From: CAZSNH01 sp052388455 | GTDB taxonomy: Bacteria; Pseudomonadota; Alphaproteobacteria; Rhizobiales; Hyphomicrobiaceae | Assembly (NCBI GenBank): GCA_052388455.1 | Contig: JBQTIA010000007.1 | Span: 62,001 to 126,000 of the forward strand | DNA length: 64,000 nucleotides | Direction: 5' to 3' | Shown: one piece after another, positions 7,938 through 14,212 of the stretch | Numbering within the stretch: position 1 is the stretch's first letter | How the letters are laid out: every line of letters begins with the position of its first letter | Position numbers and translations under genes: made by a program | The notes under the pieces: generated by a model | What the model was told of the DNA's origin: nothing | The model's input: only the letters and a program-made list of their open reading frames with translations | Databases searched by the model: none

Positions 7938-9383
7938 ATGGACCGGAACAGTACCGTTGTCGTGATCGGCGGACGGACGTCCGCCTGGCGTTCGCTCGTC
8001 GACATCCTCTCCGAGCGCTTCGGCTATCGCGTTTTGAACGGCAAATCTGCGGCAGAAGGCGCCCGCATCGTGGCCGACGCGCACGTCGATCTGGCTCTGG
8101 CCGAGGAGGCGGGCAAGACCGACGGATGCGACTTCCTGACAGAGCTGCGGATTTCTCACCCCGAGATCATGCGCATCCTGGTGCTGGCGGAGGGAGCCGA
8201 TGCGCACGAGTCGGCCCTGACGCACGCGGCCGTCTACCAGTTCCTGCGCCACCCCCTTGACCCCGAGCAGGCGAGCCTCGTCGTCAAGCGCGGACTGGAA
8301 ACGCGGGAGCTGGCCCGGCGTCACCGGCTATTGTCGCGCGAGTTCAAGATCGCCGAGGATTCTTCGGTGCTGACCCTCGGGCAAGGCCATCCGCTCGGGC
8401 CCAAGAGCCAGCGCTTCGAAAAGCTGGTGTACATCAGCGAAAAGATGGCCGAGCTGTGCGATCTGGCCCGCACGTCGGCCAAGACCGAGCTGCCGATCCT
8501 CATCCAGGGCGAAACGGGCACCGGCAAGGAACTGCTGGCGCGGGCCATCCATTACAATTCCAAGCGACGGGCGAGCCCGCTGCTGGTCCAGAACTGCGGC
8601 GGCATGCCGGACGAGCTTCTCCAGTCGGAGCTGTTCGGCCACCGGCGCGGCGCGTTCACCGGCGCCATCTCCGATCGGCTCGGACTGTTCCGCGCCGCCG
8701 ACGGGGGCACGGTATTCCTCGACGAGATATCCGAGGTCTCGAAATCGTTCCAGGTCAGCCTGCTCCGTTTCCTCCAGGACGGCGAAATCAAACCGCTCGG
8801 CGCCGACCGGACGGTTTCCTCGAGCGTCCGCATCATCGCCGCCTCCAACAAGCCGCTGGCCAAGCTGGTGGCGGCGGGAGAGTTCCGGCGCGATCTCTAT
8901 TTCCGACTGAAGGGGTTCGAGTTCGAGGTGCCACCCTTGCGCGACCGCCGCGAGGATATCGCCGCGCTGGCTGAATTCTTTGCCGCCAAGCACAGCGAGG
9001 CGACCGGCCGCAAGATCCTTGGAATTTCCGCCAACGTCCTGGAAAAGCTCGCCGGCCACGATTTTCCGGGCAATGTGCGCGAGCTGGAAAACGAAATCCG
9101 CCGGCTGGTGGTGCTGACCAGCGACGGGGAGTACGTGACGACGCGGCACATGACACCGGCCATCCGTGATGCCGCTCCACGCCGTCCCATCCTGGCCGGT
9201 CACGTCGCCATCGAAGGCAGCACGCTCAAGGCCCACGTCGAAAGTCTCGAACGTCAGCTGGTCAGCGAAACCCTCGCCCGGCATCGCTGGAACCAGAGCC
9301 GCGCTGCCGGCGAACTCGGCCTCTCGCGGGTCGGGCTCGCCAACAAGATCAAGCGCTATCGGCTCGATCAGGTGCAGAATTGA
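7938..9383 (+). CDS. Sigma-54-dependent activator (HoxA/HupR-like) with degenerate receiver domain
   Basis: A 481-residue NtrC-family activator. Residues 1-120 have receiver length and pattern but lack every key residue: Gly11-Gly12 replace the acidic pair, Glu56 replaces the phospho-acceptor Asp, Ala84 replaces the Ser/Thr, and His105 replaces the invariant Lys before Pro106. The AAA+ domain is intact, with Walker A GETGTGKE (191-198), the sigma-54 contact loop GAFTGA (238-243) and Walker B GGTVFLDE. A Fis-type HTH ends the protein (AAGELGLSRVGLANKIKRY). HoxA and HupR of this family control hydrogenase genes and are active unphosphorylated. With the sigma-54 promoter at 9803, this is the likely switch of the hydrogenase locus. 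The longer upstream frame was rejected because it runs antisense to the divergent gene. Confidence 0.93.
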   Translation: MDRNSTVVVIGGRTSAWRSLVDILSERFGYRVLNGKSAAEGARIVADAHVDLALAEEAGKTDGCDFLTELRISHPEIMRILVLAEGADAHESALTHAAVYQFLRHPLDPEQASLVVKRGLETRELARRHRLLSREFKIAEDSSVLTLGQGHPLGPKSQRFEKLVYISEKMAELCDLARTSAKTELPILIQGETGTGKELLARAIHYNSKRRASPLLVQNCGGMPDELLQSELFGHRRGAFTGAISDRLGLFRAADGGTVFLDEISEVSKSFQVSLLRFLQDGEIKPLGADRTVSSSVRIIAASNKPLAKLVAAGEFRRDLYFRLKGFEFEVPPLRDRREDIAALAEFFAAKHSEATGRKILGISANVLEKLAGHDFPGNVRELENEIRRLVVLTSDGEYVTTRHMTPAIRDAAPRRPILAGHVAIEGSTLKAHVESLERQLVSETLARHRWNQSRAAGELGLSRVGLANKIKRYRLDQVQN

Positions 9384-9634
9384 CTTCGGACGAAGACAAC
9401 GATGATGGCGGCCGCATCGGAGCTCCCGCGCCGGTAGTCCGGTTTCCGTATTCGCGCATCGCCCCGCCAGGTACTTCTGAACCGCCGAAAGATCTCGGCC
9501 TCGGCACCTTTGCTCAACTCCTCGGTGCGCCGCGCGAGCAGGCCACGGGTCACTGGTGCAGCCGCTGCAAGGGCATCTGGTACGGCTATCTCCTCGAGGT
9601 GACGTGCCCGGTCTGCGGCAACCGGCACGGCTGA
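9380..9634 (+). CDS. Small Cys4 zinc-ribbon protein
   Basis: An 84-residue protein coupled to the activator gene by a TTGA overlap (TTG start, TGA stop). Residues 1-50 are acidic and Pro-rich and look disordered. The C-terminal 27 residues form a compact zinc-ribbon-like unit, HWCSRCKGIWYGYLLEVTCP with a second CxxC, so C-x2-C-x12-C-x2-C. Such knuckles bind Zn or Fe and often mediate protein or nucleic-acid contacts. Its place between the activator and the hydrogenase genes hints at a regulatory or assembly partner, but I do not recognise a named family. A TTG start is less certain than ATG, but no in-frame ATG exists before the ribbon. Confidence 0.65.
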   Translation: MTSDEDNDDGGRIGAPAPVVRFPYSRIAPPGTSEPPKDLGLGTFAQLLGAPREQATGHWCSRCKGIWYGYLLEVTCPVCGNRHG

Positions 9635-9802
9635 GAGTGAGAGGTTTTCTCACCGGGTTCTGGCGGGCCACGCAAAATACAAACTCCCTTTGCCCTGCAT
9701 AGCAACTTTGCAATTTTTCTCCTCCAAAGCGCGAACGCCTGCGAATGCGCAAAATTTCGCAATCGTTTGATTTTGCATATCTACTTTCATGCGTTTCGGA
9801 AC
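9635..9802 (+). promoter_or_regulatory. AT-rich upstream activating region of the hydrogenase operon
   Basis: This gene-free stretch is clearly AT-richer than the surrounding DNA and contains repeated GCAAA/TTTGC strings near 9671, 9689, 9707, 9747 and 9772. The best palindrome is TGCGCAAAATTTCGCA (9746-9761), about 42-57 bases before the -24 box. That is the expected neighbourhood for dimers of an NtrC/HoxA-type activator and for IHF-assisted looping. Assignment of actual sites is inference. Confidence 0.45.
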
Positions 9803-9818
9803 TGGCCCGGTCCTTGCT
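9803..9818 (+). promoter_or_regulatory. Sigma-54 (-24/-12) promoter of the hydrogenase operon
   Basis: TGGCCCGGTCCTTGCT fits the RpoN consensus TGGCACG-N4-TTGCW with one mismatch. The invariant GG and GC are exactly 10 bases apart. It lies 78 bases before the hhyS ATG, and the next upstream gene encodes a GAFTGA-type activator. Transcription should start near 9829. Confidence 0.85.
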
Positions 9819-9895
9819 CTTTAACGATTCGTTAACCACCGAAATCGGCTGCACCGTTTCGGTGATGTTCACAGAACAGATCGGGAGGATTGCAC

Positions 9896-10858
9896 ATGGC
9901 CAATCTGCTTTGGCTCCAGGGCGGCGCCTGCTCAGGGAACACGATGTCGTTCCTCAACGCCGAGGAGCCATCGGCCTGCGATCTGGTCACGGACTTCGGC
10001 ATCAACGTCCTGTGGCATCCTTCCCTCGGAATGGAACTCGGCGAGAACCTGAAAAAGCTTCTCGTGGCGCTGACCAGCGGTGCCATGCCGCTCGACATCT
10101 TCGTCTTCGAGGGCACGGTGGTGAACGCACCCAACGGCACCGGCGAATGGAACCGCTTCGCCGGCCGCCCGATGAAGGACTGGGTGCGCGAATTGGCCAA
10201 TGTCGCGACCTTCACCGTCGCCGTCGGTGACTGCGCGACCTGGGGCGGCATCCCGGCCACGGCGCCGAACCCCTCCGAAAGCAACGGTCTGCAGTTCCTC
10301 AAGCGGGACCACGGCGGATTCCTCGGCAAGGGCTACAAATCCAAAGCCGGTCTGCCGGTGATCAACGTGCCGGGCTGCCCCGCGCATCCCGACTGGATCA
10401 CGCAGATCGTGGTGGCGGTGGCCACCGGGCGCGGCGGAGATTTGACTCTCGACGAGTTCCAGCGGCCGAAGACGTTCTTCACCAGCTTCACTCAGACCGG
10501 CTGCACCCGGAACATGCACTTCGCCTACAAGGTTTCGGCCACCGAGTTCGGCCAGCGCAAAGGCTGCCTCTTCTACGACCTCGGTTGCCGTGGGCCGATG
10601 ACCCACTCGCCCTGCAACCGCATCCTGTGGAACCGCCAGTCCTCGAAGACCCGCGCGGGGATGCCGTGCCTCGGCTGCACGGAGCCCGAGTTCCCGTTCT
10701 ACGACCTCGCCCCCGGCACGCTGTTCAAGACGCAGACCATGATGGGTGTGCCGAAGGACATGCCCACGGGCGTCGACAAGACGGGATACGTCAAGCTGAC
10801 CGCCGCAGCGAAGTCCGCCAGCCCGAAGTGGGCCGAGGAAGACATCTTCGTCGTCTGA
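9896..10858 (+). CDS. hhyS: [NiFe]-hydrogenase small subunit, group 1h (actinobacterial type)
   Basis: A 320-residue electron-transfer subunit that carries electrons from the NiFe site through three FeS clusters. The N-terminus MANLLWLQGGACSGNTMSFL and WHPSLGMELG are typical of group 1h. There is no Tat signal and no C-terminal membrane helix, consistent with a non-exported enzyme. Cysteines fall as C12, C28, C113, C161 (proximal region), C203, C224, C231 (distal) and C240, C258, C261 (medial). The usual fourth ligands appear replaced: Asn15 in the CxxC position and Gln200 in place of the distal His. The ATG at 9896 follows GGGAGG at 9883-9888; an upstream TTG adds two residues. Oxidises H2 at trace levels in the family. 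Confidence 0.95.
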   Translation: MANLLWLQGGACSGNTMSFLNAEEPSACDLVTDFGINVLWHPSLGMELGENLKKLLVALTSGAMPLDIFVFEGTVVNAPNGTGEWNRFAGRPMKDWVRELANVATFTVAVGDCATWGGIPATAPNPSESNGLQFLKRDHGGFLGKGYKSKAGLPVINVPGCPAHPDWITQIVVAVATGRGGDLTLDEFQRPKTFFTSFTQTGCTRNMHFAYKVSATEFGQRKGCLFYDLGCRGPMTHSPCNRILWNRQSSKTRAGMPCLGCTEPEFPFYDLAPGTLFKTQTMMGVPKDMPTGVDKTGYVKLTAAAKSASPKWAEEDIFVV

Positions 10859-10898
10859 GCCATCCGCCCATTCCGTTCAGTCAGGGAGCCAGCGCCCC

Positions 10899-12500
10899 AT
10901 GCCCGCCACCGCAGTTCAAACACTCGACATCTCACCCGTCGGCCGCGTCGAAGGCGATCTCGACGTCCGCATCGACATTCAGGACGGCGTCGTCGTCAAC
11001 GCCTGGACGCAAGCGGAGCTGTTCCGCGGCTTCGAGGTCATCCTGCGCGACAAGGATCCGCAGTCGGGCCTCGTCGTCACGCCGCGCGCCTGCGGAATCT
11101 GCGGTGCCTCGCACCTGACCTGCGCGGCGTGGGCGCTCGATACCGCCTGGAAGAGCGAGGTGCCCCGTAACGCCATACTGGCGCGCAACCTCGGGCAGAT
11201 CGTCGAGAGCCTGCAGAGCCTGCCGCGTCACCACTACGGCCTGTTCATGATCGACTACACGAACAAGAACTATGCCCGCTCGAAATACTACGCCGAGGCC
11301 GTGCGCCGCTGGGCGCCTTTCACCGGCACCAACTACGAGCACGGCGTCACCATCTCGGGCCGGCCGGTCGAGATCTATGCGCTTCTCGGTGGGCAGTGGC
11401 CGCATTCGAGCTACATGGTCCCGGGCGGCGTGATGTGTGCGCCGACGCTCACCGACGTGACGCGCGCCTGGTCGATCCTCGAGCACTTCCGCCGCAACTG
11501 GATCGAATCCATGTGGCTCGGCTGCTCGATGGAACGCTACGAGCAGATCAAGTCCTATGACGATTTCATGGTCTGGCTCGACGAAAGGCCGGAGCACGCC
11601 AACTCCGACCTCGGCATGTACTGGCGCATGAGCCTCGATGTCGGCCTCGACAAATACGGGCGCGGACTCGGCAAGTATATCACCTGGGGTTATCTCCCGC
11701 ACGAGGATCGCTACAACAAGCCGACCATCGAGAGCCGCAACGCCTCTCTCATCATGAAGAGCGGCGTTTACGACGGAGCCTCCGATACGCACAAGCTTAT
11801 GGACCAGGCGTTCACCCGCGAAGATACGATGCACGCCTGGTACGACGAGCCGGGCGGCCTGCACCCCTTCGACCGCACCACCAAGCCGACGCAGAAGAAT
11901 ACCATCAACCACACCGGAAAATATTCCTGGGCCACGGCCGTGCGCCACGCCGAGAACGGCCGGCTCGAAGCCGGTCCGCTCGCACGCCAGATGGTCGCCG
12001 GCGGAAAGCATGGCGAATCCTGGCAGCACTACGACCCGCTGGTGCTCGATATGTACAAGAAGATGGGCGGCGCCAGCGTCGTGCTCCGGCACTTCGCCCG
12101 CATGCACGAGGGCATCAAGCTCTACCGGCAGGCCGAGCACAATCTGCGCGAGTTCCGCTTGAACGATCCCTGGTACATCAAGCCGACCGAGAAGGACGGC
12201 CGCGGCTGGGGTGCGACGGAAGCCATCCGCGGCGCGCTCTGCCACTGGATCGAGGTGCAGGGCGGCAAGATCAAGAACTATCAGATCATCGCACCGACGA
12301 CGTGGAACGTCGGACCGCGCTCGGCCGACGGCTCGCGCGGGCCGATGGAGGAATGCCTGATCGGCGCGCCGATCGCCGACCCGCACGATCCGGTCGAGGT
12401 CGGCCACGTCTGCCGCTCGTACGACTCGTGTCTGGTTTGTACCGTACATGCCCATGACGCAAAGACGGGGGAAGAACTCGCTCGATTCCGAACCGCCTGA
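10899..12500 (+). CDS. hhyL: [NiFe]-hydrogenase large subunit, group 1h (actinobacterial type)
   Basis: A 533-residue catalytic subunit. The L1 motif RACGICGASH (C65, C68) and the L2 motif DSCLVCTVHA (C511, C514, H517) supply the four Cys ligands to the NiFe(CN)2CO centre. Sixteen residues follow H517; the maturation protease should remove them after nickel insertion. TPRACGIC, the DISPVGRVEGDLDV start and the overall length fit group 1h large subunits such as the Cupriavidus AH and the mycobacterial Huc/Hhy enzymes. It starts 40 bases after hhyS with an AGGGAG ribosome site. It pairs with hhyS to oxidise atmospheric or low-level H2, probably feeding the respiratory chain. Confidence 0.96.
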   Translation: MPATAVQTLDISPVGRVEGDLDVRIDIQDGVVVNAWTQAELFRGFEVILRDKDPQSGLVVTPRACGICGASHLTCAAWALDTAWKSEVPRNAILARNLGQIVESLQSLPRHHYGLFMIDYTNKNYARSKYYAEAVRRWAPFTGTNYEHGVTISGRPVEIYALLGGQWPHSSYMVPGGVMCAPTLTDVTRAWSILEHFRRNWIESMWLGCSMERYEQIKSYDDFMVWLDERPEHANSDLGMYWRMSLDVGLDKYGRGLGKYITWGYLPHEDRYNKPTIESRNASLIMKSGVYDGASDTHKLMDQAFTREDTMHAWYDEPGGLHPFDRTTKPTQKNTINHTGKYSWATAVRHAENGRLEAGPLARQMVAGGKHGESWQHYDPLVLDMYKKMGGASVVLRHFARMHEGIKLYRQAEHNLREFRLNDPWYIKPTEKDGRGWGATEAIRGALCHWIEVQGGKIKNYQIIAPTTWNVGPRSADGSRGPMEECLIGAPIADPHDPVEVGHVCRSYDSCLVCTVHAHDAKTGEELARFRTA

Positions 12501-12528
12501 AAGGGTGAATTCGGGACGCGAGTTTTCT

Positions 12529-12560
12529 CCGGCCGGGTTCCGCTTGCGGTGCCCGGCCGG
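12529..12560 (+). other. Very stable intra-operon mRNA hairpin after hhyL
   Basis: A perfect 9-bp stem, CCGGCCGGG (12529-12537) with CCCGGCCGG (12552-12560), is extended by an inner 4-bp helix (CCGC 12540-12543 with GCGG 12546-12549). It starts 28 bases after the hhyL stop and has no T-tract, so it resembles a 3' stabilising or processing hairpin more than a terminator. Confidence 0.6.
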
Positions 12561-12601
12561 GGATGCAACGGTCCCTCGCTTCGATGGGAGGAAGTCCGGA
12601 C

Positions 12602-12919
12602 ATGAGTGCCAATGGAAAGGACGAGGCTCTACTCAAGCTCATCGCCGAAAAGCTGGCGAATGGGCTGAAAACGCAGATCGAGCCTTTTCCAGAAACAGAC
12701 AAGGAGTTCGCCGAGATTCTCGTGCAGCTTCGCAAGCTGCCGCCCGACGATCTGGAAGGGAAGCTGGTCATTGGCGGCTTTTCCGATCATCCCATCGGTC
12801 CCGATCAGCAGCGCTGCATGGAGTGCATGTATTTCCTGGTGCATCGCAAATGGTGCGATCTGCCCGAGCTGGCGGTTCCCGTCGAACCGCACTGGTGGTG
12901 CCGGCTCTGGCGCATCTGA
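12602..12919 (+). CDS. Hydrogenase-linked Cys4 mini-protein, copy 1
   Basis: A 105-residue cytoplasmic protein whose C-terminal half has a strict C-x2-C-x9-C-x14-C spacing, beginning CMECMYFLVHRKWC and ending in the string CRLWRI. The N-terminal 60 residues are helical and charged. It is paralogous to the next gene, with identical cysteine spacing and the same C-terminal CRLWRI. Four Cys in this arrangement could hold Zn or, noting the resemblance to the C-x2-C-x(n)-C-x13 pattern of high-potential iron-sulfur proteins, a [4Fe-4S] cluster. The ATG at 12602 was chosen because it follows GGGAGG. Position directly after hhyL suggests an electron-transfer or assembly partner. The family name is not known to me. 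Confidence 0.82.
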   Translation: MSANGKDEALLKLIAEKLANGLKTQIEPFPETDKEFAEILVQLRKLPPDDLEGKLVIGGFSDHPIGPDQQRCMECMYFLVHRKWCDLPELAVPVEPHWWCRLWRI

Positions 12920-12950
12920 GTCTGGCGCATTTGAGTCTGGCGCATCTGAG
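12906..12950 (+). repeat. Three tandem copies of a 15-bp repeat spanning a stop codon
   Basis: The unit TCTGGCGCATCTGAG occurs at 12906-12920, 12921-12935 (one mismatch, TTTGAG) and 12936-12950. The first copy encodes the last residues and stop codon of the preceding Cys4 protein; the other two fill the spacer before its paralogue. Each copy carries an in-frame TGA, so the duplication looks like recent slippage of the gene end. Confidence 0.95.
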
Positions 12951-12982
12951 ATCGAGATTTGTCCATTCCGAGTGAGGTTCGC

Positions 12983-13294
12983 GTGACGGACGATGACGCG
13001 AGACGCGAGAAGATCGCCAAGTATCTCGATGTCGGACTGATCACCGAAGTCGAACCGCGCGCGGATACCAGCGAAGCGACCCAGGCGATCGTAGCAAGAT
13101 TGCGCGCCGTGCCCGGCGATATCATCTCCAAGCTCTCGATTGCCGGCTTTACCGACTATCCGGTCGAGCACGATGGCCTCGATCAGGCGTGCGAGACGTG
13201 CATGTACTATCAGGTTCACCGGCACTATTGCGTTCTGCCGGAGCTGGACGTGCCCGTCTGGCCGCACTGGTCCTGCCGGCTGTGGCGCATCTGA
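12983..13294 (+). CDS. Hydrogenase-linked Cys4 mini-protein, copy 2
   Basis: A 103-residue paralogue of the preceding protein, sharing the C-x2-C-x9-C-x14-C spacing (CETCMYYQVHRHYC, then the final CRLWRI) and the motif LSIAGFTDYPVE, matching LVIGGFSDHPIG in copy 1. The GTG at 12983 has a GAGG site 5 bases upstream; a TTG at 12959 is the alternative start but lacks a good ribosome site. Both copies keep conserved aromatic residues around the cysteines. It may form a heterodimer with copy 1 or bind a separate partner. The protease gene follows 16 bases later. Confidence 0.82.
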   Translation: MTDDDARREKIAKYLDVGLITEVEPRADTSEATQAIVARLRAVPGDIISKLSIAGFTDYPVEHDGLDQACETCMYYQVHRHYCVLPELDVPVWPHWSCRLWRI

Positions 13295-13310
13295 AGGGAT
13301 CGGGTGACCC

Positions 13311-13796
13311 ATGATCGCCGTCATCGGATGCGGAAATCCGAACCGGTCCGACGACGGGGTGGGCATCGATGTCATCCGCACGCTGCGGTCAAGTCCACTC
13401 GCCGCGCGATCCGACGTGCGCCTGCTCGATGCCGGAACCGACGGCATGGCGGTCATGTTCGCCGCCCGCGGCTGCCGATCGCTCATCATCGTCGACTGCT
13501 GCACGACGGGCGTTGAGCCGGGTGCCATCTACGAGGTTCCCGGTGGAGAGTTCCAGGCGCCGCATCAGGCCGCCTTCAGCCTGCACGATTTCCGCTGGGA
13601 CCATGCCCTCGTCGCCGGACGCAAGATTTTCCGCGAAGACTTTCCGGATGACGTCATCGTGCTGCTGATCGAGGGCGCGTCGCTCGCCTTCGGCATCGGT
13701 CTCTCGCCCGCTGTCGCGAATGCCTCCGCCAAGGTCGCGGTACGCATCGAAGGTCTGGTCGCGGACCGCTTGCGTCTGGCCGAGGTGACACCATGA
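13311..13796 (+). CDS. Hydrogenase maturation protease (HyaD/HupD family)
   Basis: A 161-residue endopeptidase that would cut the C-terminal extension of the large subunit after nickel insertion. The N-terminal motif VIGCGNPNRSDDGVG is the family signature. The nickel-probing acidic/histidine residues are visible as Asp15 (where Glu is common), Asp62 in VDCCTTG and His92 in LHDFRWDH. The length is normal. The only likely substrate in the window is HhyL, whose 16-residue tail follows H517. Its stop overlaps the next start by 4 bases (ATGA). Confidence 0.92.
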   Translation: MIAVIGCGNPNRSDDGVGIDVIRTLRSSPLAARSDVRLLDAGTDGMAVMFAARGCRSLIIVDCCTTGVEPGAIYEVPGGEFQAPHQAAFSLHDFRWDHALVAGRKIFREDFPDDVIVLLIEGASLAFGIGLSPAVANASAKVAVRIEGLVADRLRLAEVTP

Positions 13797-14158
13797 GCCG
13801 CTCCTGCTGGGTGACGATCCGGCGCGGCGGGCTGTACCTGGACGCCGATGCCTTCGAGCGGTTCTTCGCAGGGCTCGATGCGGTGGTGCTGATGCGCTCC
13901 GAAGACGCGCTTCTCGTTTTGCCGGTCCGCCATGCCGCTGGCGGCGGCATGATCGTCAAGCGGCGCAATCGCGCCGGGGATCGAGTCGTCGATGCGGTCG
14001 AATTTTTCCGCGCCAACGGCATTGATGACGTCGAAGAGCTGGGCCTCGGCGCGCACTGGAGCGAGGAGGCGGCGGCACTCGTCGTCGAGGGTATCTTCGC
14101 CTGCAAACAAACTTTGCATAATGATAAATCGTTAGACATTAAGCCGTCGAAGGCTTAG
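13793..14158 (+). CDS. Hydrogenase-cluster protein of unknown function
   Basis: A 121-residue protein translationally coupled to the protease gene. The first 100 residues look like a compact alpha/beta fold (SRSCWVTIRRGGLYLDADAF; DAVVLMRSEDALLVLPVRHA) without transmembrane segments or cysteine motifs. The last 20 residues (KQTLHNDKSLDIKPSKA) are encoded by distinctly AT-rich DNA. They overlap a terminator-like hairpin, so the natural end of the ancestral protein may have lain earlier. I do not recognise the family; location within the hydrogenase operon suggests a role in assembly. Confidence 0.75.
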   Translation: MSRSCWVTIRRGGLYLDADAFERFFAGLDAVVLMRSEDALLVLPVRHAAGGGMIVKRRNRAGDRVVDAVEFFRANGIDDVEELGLGAHWSEEAAALVVEGIFACKQTLHNDKSLDIKPSKA

Positions 14159-14165
14159 ATTTTTT
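14140..14165 (+). terminator. Terminator-like element inside the hydrogenase operon
   Basis: TAAGCC (14140-14145) and GGCTTA (14152-14157) form a 6-bp stem with a GTCGAA loop, followed within three bases by six T residues. It lies at the stop codon of the 121-residue protein and 48 bases before the TPR gene. The short stem suggests partial termination, which would lower expression of downstream accessory genes relative to hhySL. Confidence 0.5.
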
Positions 14166-14212
14166 CCAACAATAAAGAACTGCTTCCGCGTTGCCTTTGG
14201 GAGGAAGCGACT

